In this document: positions 1-8,927 of the stretch, one piece after another
Layout: each line of letters starts with the position of its first letter
Position numbering within the stretch: the first letter of the stretch is position 1
Source: an uncultured Sphingomonadaceae bacterium
GTDB taxonomy: Bacteria > Pseudomonadota > Alphaproteobacteria > Sphingomonadales > Sphingomonadaceae
NCBI GenBank assembly: GCA_913060895.1
Contig: CAJXSN010000009.1
Span: forward strand, 1-64,000
DNA length: 64,000 nucleotides
Direction: 5' to 3'
Position numbers and translations under genes: made by a program
The notes under the pieces: generated by a model
Told to the model about the DNA's origin: nothing
What the model saw: the letters and a program-made list of their open reading frames with translations, nothing else
Database searches by the model: none

Positions 1-34
1 GTCTCGTGGGCTCGGAGATGTGTATAAGAGACAG
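1..34 (+). other. Illumina Nextera transposase adapter (artefact)
   Basis: These 34 bases match the Nextera read-2 transposase adapter as I know it. They end with the 19-bp Tn5 mosaic end AGATGTGTATAAGAGACAG at 16-34. This is library sequence left on the contig end, not genome, so genuine sequence starts at 35. Confidence 0.97.
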
Positions 35-42
35 GATTTTGA

Positions 43-948
43 GTGATTGATACCATCAAATCCCTCGGCCGACCGCCTTTCGCCAACTATGATCTAGTAG
101 TATATTTTGGCGGTGGGCTTTTTGCGCTGCCATTTTTATATAGATACTTTATCCATCCACTTGGTATTCCGATGCCAAGTTTCCTGCTTGATGCTGCGCC
201 TCAGGTCACTCTCGAAATTGTTCGGGCGTTAGCAATTTTGATGGCGGTGTATGTTCTCGGCCATCTGATAGCTTATCTTGCTAGCCAACTAATCGAGAAA
301 GCCGTCGATCGGTTTCTCGGTAAAATGAGCACTGCCATTATTATCTCAATGAAAAGCAGCAGGGCTGAACGGGATGAAGAGCTCCGGAAGATGTTCTTCG
401 CTCGTGCCAAAAGGATAAAGAAAGAAAATGCCGTCTTCCCATCATTTGTGCGCGCGGCTTTTCACCTCCCATGCGCTTTCCATTATGCAATAGTCTACTG
501 GGCGGGATTGTTCGGATATTTGGATACTCGAATTCCACCGAAGGCGTTCGAATTAGTAAAATCAAAATATGAGAAATTTGTCGTTCCGGATGATACAATT
601 CGAACTGACACCAAATGGTACAAGTCGTTAGAATACTACGTTATAAATAACGTGCCCGATGCCGTCCCTCGAATGTACAATTACCTAGTTATGGCTGGGT
701 TGTTCCGCAGCCTGAGCTTTATATTTCTTACCTCTTCATGGTTCGTACTGATATATATTCTTGTGTATCAGAAATGGGGAACTTGGCCGCTTGGTTTAAC
801 CGAGCGCGGAACGGGTGAAGGAGCAGGGTTGTTCGAATGGTTGTCGTTAACTTCACTTTCGGTTTTTTCCCTCGTTTCGTATCTTAAGTTTCAACGGCGC
901 TACACCGAAGAAGCCATAATGGCATTGGCCTTTTACGAAGCCCAATAA
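43..948 (+). CDS. Membrane protein of unknown function
   Basis: A 301-residue protein that I do not recognise. Hydrophobic stretches suggest four membrane segments at about residues 17-37, 57-82, 218-242 and 265-281, with a charged, Lys/Arg-rich soluble region of some 130 residues between the two pairs. The frame opens with GTG directly after an in-frame TGA at 40-42, only eight bases beyond the adapter. The ribosome binding site is therefore lost and the start is uncertain; it may be coupled to an upstream gene ending in that TGA. The gene is clearly richer in A+T than the housekeeping genes downstream, which suggests accessory or transferred DNA. The body has no motif pointing to an enzyme family. 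Confidence 0.7.
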   Translation: MIDTIKSLGRPPFANYDLVVYFGGGLFALPFLYRYFIHPLGIPMPSFLLDAAPQVTLEIVRALAILMAVYVLGHLIAYLASQLIEKAVDRFLGKMSTAIIISMKSSRAERDEELRKMFFARAKRIKKENAVFPSFVRAAFHLPCAFHYAIVYWAGLFGYLDTRIPPKAFELVKSKYEKFVVPDDTIRTDTKWYKSLEYYVINNVPDAVPRMYNYLVMAGLFRSLSFIFLTSSWFVLIYILVYQKWGTWPLGLTERGTGEGAGLFEWLSLTSLSVFSLVSYLKFQRRYTEEAIMALAFYEAQ

Positions 949-1134
949 AACGAATTGTCGCGCTCTCGCTATACTCATGATCTCCATCGCCCCCTCGGAG
1001 CAGCATAGCTGTCCACTCGCCGCTCCGGCACTTCCTGCCAAGTGACGTTCACCGCCCATATGGTCGGGAAGAACCACAACGTACCGCTCAGCCCACCCCA
1101 CTGCGACTAGCGAGCAAGCTCGCAAGTCTCGCTG

Positions 1135-1223
1135 CCCCTCCCGCGGGCGGGAGGGGGGAAGAGGGGCGCTTTGTCGATGGTTTGCGTGTTCCCCTACCGC
1201 TTGCGGGAGGGGTTAGGGGTGGG
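1135..1223 (+). repeat. GC-rich palindromic repeats, left pair
   Basis: Two copies of a dispersed palindromic repeat lie between the membrane-protein gene and the DUF559 gene. Copy 1 at 1135-1156 is a hairpin with arms CCCCTCCCGC and GGGCGGGAGGGG. Copy 2 at 1191-1223 contains CCGCTTGCGGGAGGGG followed by TTAGGGGTGGG. The stretch before copy 1 (1090-1134) resembles 1288-1340, so the repeat unit may be longer than the hairpin. No gene is visible in 949-1351 apart from these repeats. Confidence 0.8.
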
Positions 1224-1351
1224 CCTTGGCTTGGTGTAGGTTTTTTTGCGGGTGCGGCGATGCTTGTTGCGTTGCGCTTGCGCCCACCCTGCTGCGACCA
1301 GGCGGCTTGGCCGCTAAGTCTCGCCTCCTTCCTGCACGCGGGAGGAATTTA

Positions 1352-1705
1352 CTAGCCTCTTAGCTCTGTGACCTTCTCGCGGATGGACACGGCAACGCCT
1401 TCCGCATTTTGCAACACGTCTGCATTGGTGAAGTGGAGGACGGTGTAGCCATTGTCTTGAAGCGCCGCGTCCCGCGCCATGTCCCGCTGCGGTGCGATGT
1501 CGTGGCTGTGGCCGTCCAGCTCGATCACCAGTTTCAGCTCTCGGCACAGGAAATCGGCGAACCATGGGCCGACCGGCATCTGGCGGCTGAATTTCACGCC
1601 TAGGGCAGAGCGGGCGAGATACGGCCAGAGGGCGCGTTCTGCCGGGGTTGCTTGATTGCGGAGTTCTTTGGCACGTTTGGTGTTGCGCTCTTTCCAGTTG
1701 GGCAT
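1352..1705 (-). CDS. DUF559 domain protein (Vsr-like endonuclease fold)
   Basis: A 117-residue protein of the DUF559 family, small proteins with the fold of very-short-patch-repair endonucleases. The typical opening is present (NATPAERALW-like, here QATPAERALWPYL at residues 19-31). It is followed by FADFLC at 49-54 and the putative nuclease core IELDGHSHD at 61-69, whose acidic residues would bind metal. C-terminal strands with VLHFTNADV complete the usual 110-130 residue length, so it appears intact. No partner gene lies beside it; it is flanked on both sides by GC-rich palindromic repeats in facing orientation. Family members are often found alone near repeats, and their DNA target is not established. 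A role in repair or element mobility is inference. Confidence 0.85.
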   Translation of the reverse strand: MPNWKERNTKRAKELRNQATPAERALWPYLARSALGVKFSRQMPVGPWFADFLCRELKLVIELDGHSHDIAPQRDMARDAALQDNGYTVLHFTNADVLQNAEGVAVSIREKVTELRG

Positions 1706-1717
1706 CTGTTGGTTTTG

Positions 1718-1862
1718 CCCACCCCCGGCCCCTCCCGCAAGCGGGAGGGGAGAAGTAGGGGGCTTTGGATTCCGGCGTTCGCGTGTGGGAGGGGCGAAGT
1801 TGCAGCGTTCCCTAGCGCCTGAGCACGTCTCCCGCCCGCTTGCGGGAGGGGTTAGGGGTGGG
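1718..1862 (+). repeat. GC-rich palindromic repeats, right pair
   Basis: Two more copies of the repeat follow the DUF559 gene. Copy 3 at 1718-1750 (CCCCTCCCGCAAGCGGGAGG core) is inverted relative to copy 2. Copy 4 at 1831-1862 (CCGCTTGCGGGAGGGG then TTAGGGGTGGG) matches copy 2 almost exactly. I see no gene in 1706-2023. Confidence 0.8.
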
Positions 1863-2023
1863 TTCTTTACCGCTGGCGTTGATGGGTCACGGTAGAGACG
1901 GGCGCGCCAAGATTAGATGAGTTCTTTATTTGGACCCTGCGGGCGGGGCGCATCCGCGCCCCTTGCTGCCTCGCATAAGCTCGGGCGGGCGGTCGCCATT
2001 GCGGCGCTGCGCGCCGGATCTCT

Positions 2024-2551
2024 CTAACACCAGTTGCGCTGGTACCCTTCCCATTCGTGGGCGAGTCCTTCTTCCACTAGTGTGTTGCCTACCCTGCGGC
2101 CATTGACGCGCACTTCGCGTAAGGCGCGGTCATAGACGTCGGTGTCTCGGTCCCCGGTTTTGTGCACGGTGACTGCGCCGGAATTGAGCAGGGTGGTGAG
2201 CCGCACTGTGGCGCGCTGGCCTAGGCGGCGCTCGGCTTCGCAGCCCGGATTGCCGATCTCGGGTGTATTGAAATCGGCCATTCGGATTTTGATGCCGTTC
2301 GCCCAGATCGTGTCACCGTCCACTACGCAGGTGATGCGCTGACCATCACCGCAGCGCGCGAAGCTGCCCGTGATGCGTGTTCCGGGGGCGGCGCCTTCCA
2401 CAAACGTTGCTGCCGAACCGCTCCGCCCGCCGCCATCCCAGAAGAATACGGCGCTGAATGCACCGAGAAATACGGCGACGACGATCAGAATGAAGCCAAT
2501 GGGCGAGCGTTGCTGCTGCAGCGGACGCCGGAAAGGAACTATTCGTGTCAT
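2024..2551 (-). CDS. Membrane-anchored thermonuclease-like protein
   Basis: A 175-residue protein with one N-terminal membrane segment (about residues 18-38) followed by a staphylococcal-nuclease-type domain. Family signatures are CVVDGDTIW at 75-83, IRMADFNTPEIG at 89-100 and a C-terminal stretch NTLVEEGLAHEW. In thermonucleases the Asp of VDGDT and the Asp and Glu of the D-x-PE region bind calcium and catalyse cleavage of nucleic acid; here D93 and E98 fill the last positions. The orientation implies a periplasmic domain. Many alphaproteobacteria carry such short SNase-like proteins with no known role. It is transcribed alone, divergent from the next gene. Confidence 0.85.
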   Translation of the reverse strand: MTRIVPFRRPLQQQRSPIGFILIVVAVFLGAFSAVFFWDGGGRSGSAATFVEGAAPGTRITGSFARCGDGQRITCVVDGDTIWANGIKIRMADFNTPEIGNPGCEAERRLGQRATVRLTTLLNSGAVTVHKTGDRDTDVYDRALREVRVNGRRVGNTLVEEGLAHEWEGYQRNWC

Positions 2552-2759
2552 TGCCCCTCGTTAGGGCGCGGGCTCCTACCTGCCGGTTAAAGATCCTCTA
2601 TTTGCAACCCGCCATAAGCCGTGTCGGGGGGTCCCGCTCGCGGCGAAGAGCGCCAAGACATTGTGGGGGCTTATCAAAAGCTAACGGAACAAGATGCTGG
2701 GCCAACCGCTCTATTGTTCAGCCGGACGTTTTTGCCGGTGCAATAACTGGGGAAAATCT

Positions 2760-3332
2760 ATGGCCGAAATACCGGTAGAGAAAAAATCGTCGGGCATGGC
2801 CTGGCTTTGGTGGCTGTTGCTGCTGGCTGGCGTCGCAGCGCTGCTGTGGGCGATATTCGACAATGACGACGATACGCCCGATGTTCTGGATGACGATGCC
2901 GAGACCGAAATGGTCGCACCGGATGTCGACGGCATGGCCGCCGATCTCGAAACAAACGGGGCAATCGATGATGCACAGGCCGGCACCATCGTAACGCTGG
3001 CCGCACTCGGCACACTGGGCGACAAGATCGGCCAGACCGTCAATCTGGATGAAGTTGCTGTCAATCGCGTGATCGGGGACATGAGCTTTACTGTTGGCGA
3101 AGGCGCCAATGAAACGCTGATCCGGTTCGACGAAGTGCAGACCCCCGATACTGCGAAGGAAGGCCTGATCGACGTAAATCCGGGCTCCACAGTATCGCTA
3201 GCAGGCAGGGTCGAAAGCCTTGATGTGTCGGATCTGCCGCAGACAGTGCAGGATGATCTGAAGGGTGGCAACGATGCCTATATCTTCGCCGAGCGCGTCA
3301 ACGTAAAAAATGGAGGAGTAAACCCGCGATGA
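2760..3332 (+). CDS. Single-pass membrane protein of unknown function
   Basis: A 190-residue protein starting at the ATG at 2760, preceded by a purine-rich GGGGAAAA at a sensible distance; an upstream in-frame ATG at 2694 has no good ribosome binding site. A Trp/Leu-rich membrane segment at about residues 13-33 is followed by a strongly acidic linker (NDDDDTPDVLDDDAE) and a domain of about 140 residues with no motif I can name. It overlaps the PRC-barrel gene by four bases (ATGA), so the two are probably translated together and may work together at the membrane. This function is inferred from context only. Confidence 0.75.
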   Translation: MAEIPVEKKSSGMAWLWWLLLLAGVAALLWAIFDNDDDTPDVLDDDAETEMVAPDVDGMAADLETNGAIDDAQAGTIVTLAALGTLGDKIGQTVNLDEVAVNRVIGDMSFTVGEGANETLIRFDEVQTPDTAKEGLIDVNPGSTVSLAGRVESLDVSDLPQTVQDDLKGGNDAYIFAERVNVKNGGVNPR

Positions 3333-3619
3333 AAAATGATGACAGGTTTGAAAAACTCGATTCCCTTTCCGACTGGCAATTGGTCAACGAGGAACAGGAT
3401 ATTCGAGGTTACCCCGTACGTTCGCTGACTGGCGACGAGTATGGCAAAATCGCGGATATGCTGGTCGACAAGGATAACGAGCACGTTCTTGCCGTACGGA
3501 TGGAAGATGGGCGTCTGGTCGGGGTGGAACACCTCGATATTCAAGACGAACACGTAATCTACCGTGATGCCAGTGCGGCATCAACGGTTGATTACCGCAA
3601 GGTCCGCCGTCGCAGCTGA
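3329..3619 (+). CDS. PRC-barrel domain protein
   Basis: A 96-residue protein made almost wholly of a PRC-barrel domain, about residues 22-80. The match rests on the pattern GYPVRSLTGDEYGKIADMLVD followed by a two-strand repeat ending in VGVEHLDI. PRC barrels occur in the photosynthetic reaction centre H subunit, in RimM and in many small stress proteins, where they act as adaptor domains. Its ATG overlaps the TGA of the membrane protein upstream, indicating a two-gene operon. A hairpin terminator follows 37 bases after the stop. Confidence 0.85.
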   Translation: MKNDDRFEKLDSLSDWQLVNEEQDIRGYPVRSLTGDEYGKIADMLVDKDNEHVLAVRMEDGRLVGVEHLDIQDEHVIYRDASAASTVDYRKVRRRS

Positions 3620-3655
3620 CCGGGTCTGTCCATAACGGACGGCCAGATATTTGTT

Positions 3656-3690
3656 AGGGAGCGTGCCGGAAGGTGCGCTCCCTTTCGTTT
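3656..3690 (+). terminator. Rho-independent terminator
   Basis: Perfect 8-bp stem AGGGAGCG / CGCTCCCT (3656-3663 with 3676-3683) and a 12-base loop, followed by TTCGTTT. It ends the membrane protein/PRC-barrel operon. Confidence 0.75.
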
Positions 3691-3871
3691 GTGCGATATC
3701 GCTGTCCTGCACGCGGCAAATTCACATCATCCTTTCCGGGGAATCTCTATCCGCTTCGCCCGCCAGCATTACGGCAAGGAGCAGCCACAGGTGCAGCGCG
3801 CTCGATATGCCGCCCGGCGACGCTTGCACTATCAGCTTGGGTCAAATCTGGGTGAGGGCAAGAGCGTCCGC

Positions 3872-4540
3872 TCAGGACCCCGCAGTTTCGAAGCCCCACG
3901 GCGCAGGCGGTGCAGCAACTTCGTGGGTCAGGTCGAATTCTACGCGGAACAGCCGGTCCTTTGGCGCACCGCTCTCCACGGTTCGGCGCAATTGATAGGT
4001 GAACTGCGCGTCCGCCGCGTCCACCGGTTCGACACTGACGGTCCAGACATTGGTGACAGATGCATCAAGCCCCTCGGCGCGGAACATCGCGATGCTTTCG
4101 GCATCGACGGGGAAGGTCTGTACATCTGCGGCGCCCACCTCTGCCGTGTCGCCCCCGTACATGGTCACGGCATCGCGCTCGCCGTCTTCGTGCCGGTGGT
4201 CATGCTTGAGGCGCAAGCCGCCATCTGTGCGGGTGAAGATCCAGGTGCGGCTGCGATCCCACTCCGCGTCCGACTGGCGAATGTGAAAGGGAACCGAAAT
4301 CTGTGTGTCGGAGCATTCGCGCACATGCATCACCATCTCGGCCCCCGCCATATCGGCATCGGCGGCGTCATCGCTTACCAGCCGCCCTTCATACGCCTTG
4401 CCGCAATGGGTGGTCAGCGCTGCAAAGAATGCGTCCTGCGCAGAGGCGGCGCTTTCCTCAACCTCGGGCGCGTTGTGCTGGCAGGCAGCGAGCGATATTG
4501 CAGCGGGGAGGGCGATCATGGGGATGCGGGACAATGGCAT
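3872..4540 (-). CDS. Putative lipoprotein of unknown function
   Basis: A 222-residue secreted protein. The N-terminus is a lipoprotein signal with lipobox LAAC, making Cys20 the likely acylated residue. The mature part is acidic at first (APEVEESAASAQDAFFAAL) and then predicted mostly beta-stranded, with no catalytic motif that I recognise. Proteins of this kind occur as conserved hypotheticals in Sphingomonadales. It is monocistronic, divergent from argB with about 115 bases between the starts. Confidence 0.75.
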   Translation of the reverse strand: MPLSRIPMIALPAAISLAACQHNAPEVEESAASAQDAFFAALTTHCGKAYEGRLVSDDAADADMAGAEMVMHVRECSDTQISVPFHIRQSDAEWDRSRTWIFTRTDGGLRLKHDHRHEDGERDAVTMYGGDTAEVGAADVQTFPVDAESIAMFRAEGLDASVTNVWTVSVEPVDAADAQFTYQLRRTVESGAPKDRLFRVEFDLTHEVAAPPAPWGFETAGS

Positions 4541-4656
4541 GCTCCAGCTTGTGGCAAAAACCGCGTATCACCGCAAACCCGGCGCGGCTTTCCTATACCC
4601 GTTCCATCCGCTAGGCGCTTGCCAACCAAAATAGACGGGCGCAGGAGCGCGTAACA

Positions 4657-5571
4657 ATGCCGAATTCGACCGCAGACCGCGACACGCTGGCCAAGACTCA
4701 GGTCCTGATCGAGGCGCTGCCCTATTTCCAGCGCTATGCCGGGCGCACTTTTGTAGTAAAATACGGCGGACACGCGATGGGCGATGCCAAGGCGGCGCGC
4801 GAATTTGCCGAAGACATCGTTCTGTTGAAGGCTGTCGGCATCAACCCGGTGGTGGTTCATGGCGGCGGCCCGCAAATCGGCGATATGCTGAAGCGGCTGG
4901 GGGTAGAGAGCACCTTTGTAGATGGCTTGCGCGTGACGGATCAGGCGACGGCTGAAATTGCGGAAATGGTTTTATCGGGCGCGATCAATAAACAGTTGGT
5001 TGGCTGGATTGCTTCTGCCGGCGGCAAAGCTATGGGCGTATCGGGCAAGGATGGCGGACTGGTTACCGCGACCAAACTGGAGCGCACGACGCGTGATCCG
5101 GGTAGCCAGATCGAACAGGTGATCGATCTGGGTTTCGTGGGGGAACCGACCCATGTCGATACTACCATCCTGCAAACCGCCAGTGCGGCAGGTATGATAC
5201 CGGTGGTTGCGCCGATCGGCCGGGGTGAGGACGGACAGACATACAATATCAATGCCGATACGATGGCGGGCGCGATTGCCTCTGCTCTGGGAGCGGCGCG
5301 GCTGCTGCTGCTGACCGACGTGCCGGGCGTTCTGGACAATGATGGCAAGCTGCTGACCGATCTTCGGCCCGCCGATATCGCTACGCTACGCGAAAACGGA
5401 ACAATTTCTGGCGGAATGATTCCCAAGCTGGAAACCTGCACCGCGGCGGTAGAGGCGGGATGCGAAGCGGCAGTTGTTCTTGATGGACGGGTGCCCCATG
5501 CGATGCTGCTGGAATTCTTTACGTCACGCGGGGCCGGTACGCTCATCAGCGCCGAAGCTGCATCAGGTTAA
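4657..5571 (+). CDS. argB: Acetylglutamate kinase
   Basis: ArgB phosphorylates N-acetyl-L-glutamate with ATP, the second step of arginine synthesis through acetylated intermediates, in the cytoplasm. The 304-residue length fits. The amino-acid kinase signatures are VVKYGGHAM at residues 33-41 (Lys35 in the ATP phosphate region), VVHGGGPQI at 66-74 and [13 protein letters not shown] near 190-202. A GGMIPKLE segment near 250 matches the C-terminal nucleotide site. The N-terminal segment before KYGG is long, as in arginine-inhibited hexameric forms, though inhibition cannot be read from sequence. AGGAG lies before the ATG. YggT and folD follow on the same strand. Confidence 0.97.
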   Translation: MPNSTADRDTLAKTQVLIEALPYFQRYAGRTFVVKYGGHAMGDAKAAREFAEDIVLLKAVGINPVVVHGGGPQIGDMLKRLGVESTFVDGLRVTDQATAEIAEMVLSGAINKQLVGWIASAGGKAMGVSGKDGGLVTATKLERTTRDPGSQIEQVIDLGFVGEPTHVDTTILQTASAAGMIPVVAPIGRGEDGQTYNINADTMAGAIASALGAARLLLLTDVPGVLDNDGKLLTDLRPADIATLRENGTISGGMIPKLETCTAAVEAGCEAAVVLDGRVPHAMLLEFFTSRGAGTLISAEAASG

Positions 5572-5642
5572 GCCCTTGCTTTCGCGTTCAGGCGTATTAG
5601 TTTGATCATACACCTCTCAAAGACCTGCCCGAAAGGCACATA

Positions 5643-5942
5643 ATGTCGAACCTGCTTTTTACCCTGATCCAGATTGTCGACCTGCTTACATCGGTCCTGA
5701 TCACCCTGATCATTGTGCAATTCGTGATCGGATTGCTGTTTGCATTCAATGTGATCAATCAGTCGAACGAGTTCATGGCCAGCGTCTATCGCTCCATCAA
5801 TGCCCTGCTCGAACCGGTGCTGGCGCCGATCCGGCGGGTTATTCCCAGTGCAGGCACGATCGATTTCTCGCCCTTGGTGCTGATCATCATCCTGCAAATC
5901 TTCACCATCATCCTCACCAGCGTTGCGCGGTCCGTTGTATGA
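5643..5942 (+). CDS. YggT family membrane protein
   Basis: A 99-residue integral membrane protein of the YggT family. Two hydrophobic helices (about residues 8-38 and 75-97) flank the typical middle [30 protein letters not shown]. Family members are linked to cell division, chloroplast thylakoid organisation (CCB3) and osmotic tolerance, but no biochemical role is settled. Its TGA overlaps the folD ATG by four bases, so folD translation is probably coupled to it. Confidence 0.92.
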   Translation: MSNLLFTLIQIVDLLTSVLITLIIVQFVIGLLFAFNVINQSNEFMASVYRSINALLEPVLAPIRRVIPSAGTIDFSPLVLIIILQIFTIILTSVARSVV

Positions 5943-6832
5943 CGGCCACGATTATCGACGGCAAAGCCTTCGCGGCGAATCTACGAGAGCGGATCGGCGC
6001 AATGGCCGCTGACTTCGAGCGGCAGGCGGGCCGCAAGGCGGGCCTCGCTGTTGTGCTGGTAGGCGACGATGCGGCCAGTCAGGTCTATGTCCGCTCTAAG
6101 GGCAAGGCGACGCTGGCCGCCAATATGGAAAGCTTCACTCACCTGTTGCCCGGCGACACTACGCAGGACGATTTGCTGGCAATGGTCGACACCTTGAATG
6201 CCAATCCGAAAGTGGATGGCATTCTGGTGCAGCTGCCTTTGCCCGCACATCTGGATGAGCAGGCTGTGGTGGACCGGATCCTGCCAAGCAAGGATGTCGA
6301 CGGATTGACTCCGGTTAGCACAGGCCAGTTGGCGTTGGGCCTGCCGGGTCTCGTTCCGTGCACGCCGCTGGGCAGTCTGATGCTGCTGAAGGATCAATTG
6401 GGCGACCTGTCCGGCATGGATGCCGTGGTAATCGGCCGCTCCATTCTGGTGGGCAAGCCTATGGCGCAATTGCTGCTGGATGCGAATGCCACAGTTACGA
6501 TTGCGCACAGCCGAACAAAGAACCTGCCCGAAGTGGTTTCGCGGGCCGACATAGTCGTTGCCGCGGTGGGTAGGCCTGAAATGGTAAAGGCCGAATGGCT
6601 GAAAGACGGCGCAACCGTGATTGATGTCGGGATCAACCGCCTTGCGCCGGAAGGCGGTGCCGAGAAGGGCCGTCTGGTCGGCGATGTCGACTTTGCAGGG
6701 GCGAGTGAACGGGCAGGGGCCATTACGCCAGTGCCGGGCGGCGTTGGGCCGATGACCATTGCTGTGCTGCTGCGCAATACGTTGGTTGCGGCCCATCGCA
6801 ATGCCGGGTTGTCCCCGCCTGAAAGTTTATAG
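5939..6832 (+). CDS. folD: Bifunctional methylenetetrahydrofolate dehydrogenase/cyclohydrolase
   Basis: FolD interconverts 5,10-methylene-, methenyl- and 10-formyl-tetrahydrofolate with NADP, supplying one-carbon units for purines and initiator tRNA. The 297-residue length is normal. The N-terminal catalytic domain contains YVRSKGK (residues 50-56, with the conserved Tyr and Lys) and [11 protein letters not shown]. The Rossmann domain contains [12 protein letters not shown], and the C-terminus has [12 protein letters not shown]. It begins inside the YggT stop codon and is followed eight bases later by a lipoprotein gene on the same strand, so argB, YggT, folD and the lipoprotein may form one transcription unit. 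Confidence 0.97.
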   Translation: MTATIIDGKAFAANLRERIGAMAADFERQAGRKAGLAVVLVGDDAASQVYVRSKGKATLAANMESFTHLLPGDTTQDDLLAMVDTLNANPKVDGILVQLPLPAHLDEQAVVDRILPSKDVDGLTPVSTGQLALGLPGLVPCTPLGSLMLLKDQLGDLSGMDAVVIGRSILVGKPMAQLLLDANATVTIAHSRTKNLPEVVSRADIVVAAVGRPEMVKAEWLKDGATVIDVGINRLAPEGGAEKGRLVGDVDFAGASERAGAITPVPGGVGPMTIAVLLRNTLVAAHRNAGLSPPESL

Positions 6833-6840
6833 GAAAGCGC

Positions 6841-7644
6841 ATGATGCATTTACGGCAGACGGCAATCATCGTCGCACTGGCCCTTGCTGTCGGTGCATGT
6901 GCCAGCTCGCGCGGTCCGTCTCGCGCCGTGCTCAAACAGATTGACCAGTATCTCGAGAATGCGCCCGGCAAAGCGCAGCCTAGCAAGATTGTTGCGACAG
7001 AAGCTTCGTTCGAGCAAATGGCGGTTCGTGAAGGGCAATGGTCCGCATTCAGAGAATTTTCCTCGCCGGATGCAATTATCCATCTGCCTTCCGGACCAAC
7101 GGACGCCGCAGCATGGCTTTCGGGACGGCGCGATCCCGCAGAGACAATTCGCTGGAACGTACGCGGCGTGTGGATCAGCTGCGATGCGCGTCTGGCGATC
7201 AGCCGCGGTCGACTGGAAGAGGCTGACGGCAAGGTCGGCACCTTCGTTACGGTCTGGCGGCTGCAGGAAAGTGGCGACTATCGCTGGATTTACAGCACCA
7301 GCGCGCCCGATAATCCCCAGCCGGAACCGTTGCCGGAAGACACTCGGACCGGGGATGTCATCGTGGTCGAGGGACTGGATAGGGTGCAGGGCCGCGTAGC
7401 CGATTGCGCGCGGGCAGGCACTGCTGCGCCTCCTGCGCCGGAGCTTGCTACATTGGCAGGGGCTGTGTCCGGGGCAGGAGCGGTTTCCGGCCAGGCCGCG
7501 TCTCCCGATGGCACACTGCGGTGGCGATGGGTCCACAGGGCCGATGATACGCGCCGCGTGGTTGCAAGTTACCTGGCAGATGGGCAATGGCGCATGGCAA
7601 TTGATCAGCCGATTCCCGGCCGGATCACGCCGTCATCCGATTAA
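6841..7644 (+). CDS. Putative lipoprotein, unknown function
   Basis: A 267-residue protein with a lipoprotein signal (ALAVGAC, acylated Cys near residue 20). The centre (roughly residues 55-160) has an arrangement of helix and strands reminiscent of SnoaL/NTF2-like folds (FEQMAVREGQWSAFREFSSPDA, then FVTVWRLQESGDYRWIY), which bind small ligands; no catalytic set is evident. The C-terminal third is Ala/Pro-rich and then resumes with RWRWVHRADDTRRVV. It lies eight bases after folD and 18 before marC. Function is unknown. Confidence 0.75.
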   Translation: MMHLRQTAIIVALALAVGACASSRGPSRAVLKQIDQYLENAPGKAQPSKIVATEASFEQMAVREGQWSAFREFSSPDAIIHLPSGPTDAAAWLSGRRDPAETIRWNVRGVWISCDARLAISRGRLEEADGKVGTFVTVWRLQESGDYRWIYSTSAPDNPQPEPLPEDTRTGDVIVVEGLDRVQGRVADCARAGTAAPPAPELATLAGAVSGAGAVSGQAASPDGTLRWRWVHRADDTRRVVASYLADGQWRMAIDQPIPGRITPSSD

Positions 7645-7662
7645 GGCCTTCGACGTAAACTT

Positions 7663-8289
7663 ATGCTCGAACTCTTCATCTCTGCTTTCGTCACTCTATT
7701 CGTTGTGATCGATCCGCCGGGCTGCGCACCGATTTATGCCGGTCTGACCAAAGCGGCGCTGCCTGCGCAGGCGCGCAGTATGGCAATGCGCGCTTGTGCC
7801 ATCGCAGCGGTCATCCTCGTCGGCTTTGCCTTGTTCGGAGAGCAATTGCTGGCTGCATTGCATATCGAGCTCGACAGCTTCCGGATTGCCGGGGGCTTCA
7901 TGCTGTTCTGGATTGCCTTCGAAATGGTGTTCGAGAAACGCACCGAACGGCGTGAGCAGCGTGCCGACAAGGTGCGCGCAACCACGCCAGAAGTAGAAGA
8001 CGTTTCCGTATTCCCGATGGCCATGCCAATGCTGGCTGGGCCCGGAGCGATTGCAGCCATCATGTTGCTGACCAACGAGGCCCAGGGCACCGAACAGACG
8101 CTGGCTGTTTTGGGCGCGTTGGCATCCGTGCTGCTGCTGACCATGCTTGCGCTGATGGCAGCAGGCCCATTGATGCGAGTGTTCGGCGACAAGGTAGAAG
8201 CAGTGATCACGCGGCTGCTCGGCGTTCTTCTGGCGGCACTTGCAGCGCAATATGTGATCGATGGTCTGCGCGGCAGCTTCATGGCCTGA
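7663..8289 (+). CDS. MarC family membrane protein
   Basis: A 208-residue integral membrane protein of the MarC/UPF0056 family. It has about six hydrophobic segments and the family's opening (FVTLFVVIDPPGCAPIYAGLT) plus PMAMPMLAGPGAIAAIMLL in the middle. The family was once tied to multiple antibiotic resistance, but that link was withdrawn; an amino-acid exporter role (NAAT-type) has been proposed for some members. The DPPG sequence replaces the more common DPxGN. It ends 18 bases before the convergent Lon-domain gene. Confidence 0.9.
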   Translation: MLELFISAFVTLFVVIDPPGCAPIYAGLTKAALPAQARSMAMRACAIAAVILVGFALFGEQLLAALHIELDSFRIAGGFMLFWIAFEMVFEKRTERREQRADKVRATTPEVEDVSVFPMAMPMLAGPGAIAAIMLLTNEAQGTEQTLAVLGALASVLLLTMLALMAAGPLMRVFGDKVEAVITRLLGVLLAALAAQYVIDGLRGSFMA

Positions 8290-8307
8290 CGCGCAGAGGT
8301 GCGGTTC

Positions 8308-8913
8308 TTATTGAAGCGTAACCTTGTCGTCTTCCCCGTCGGTTCGGCCAAAGAAATACATAAGCTGGATCAGCAGCTCGCACCGCGCAGCAAGGTCCGG
8401 AGCTTCGAGCAAAGCCTGCTTTGATGCGGGGTCAAATGGAGCGATCTGGGATACGCCGTTGATTAGCGACTGGTCGTCCAGTCGCTCTACGTTGCCCCAG
8501 TCCACGCTATAGCCTTGTGCATCTGCAAACCGGCGTGCTTCTCGCTCAAAACCGGCGCGTTCTACACTCGCGAGCACTTCGTCGCCATCATCGGCAATAG
8601 GTTCGGCTTCGACTTGGCGGAACGCTGTATCAACCTGCCTTTCTTCGATGAGACGGAACCGCGTCTCGCCGGTCAAAATCAGGTTGTAACGTCCGTCTTC
8701 CATTGCCTCGATCTGCTCGATTTTCCCGATGCAGCCGACATTGTAGAGCGGCGATCCCTCGACCGGTTGCTTCGGCTGGATCATCCCGATCCGCCGGTCA
8801 CGCACCAGCGAATCACCGATCAGCGCACGGTATCGCGGCTCAAAGATATGCAATGGCAGTTGCAGCCCAGGAAACAGAACGGCACCGGGCAGGGGGAATA
8901 TCGAAAGACGCAT
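8308..8913 (-). CDS. LON peptidase substrate-binding domain protein
   Basis: A 201-residue protein corresponding to the N-terminal (LAN) domain of Lon protease without ATPase or protease parts. The family pattern is clear: IFPLPGAVLFPGLQLPLHIFEPRYRAL at the start, then VGCIGKIEQIEAMEDGRYNLILTGETRFRL. Stand-alone domains are common in alphaproteobacteria next to a thioredoxin gene, as here, where it starts 14 bases after the thioredoxin-TPR gene. It may bind unfolded proteins or PUA-like ligands; function is unproven. Confidence 0.92.
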   Translation of the reverse strand: MRLSIFPLPGAVLFPGLQLPLHIFEPRYRALIGDSLVRDRRIGMIQPKQPVEGSPLYNVGCIGKIEQIEAMEDGRYNLILTGETRFRLIEERQVDTAFRQVEAEPIADDGDEVLASVERAGFEREARRFADAQGYSVDWGNVERLDDQSLINGVSQIAPFDPASKQALLEAPDLAARCELLIQLMYFFGRTDGEDDKVTLQ

Positions 8914-8927
8914 GGGGGTGCTGTGCC

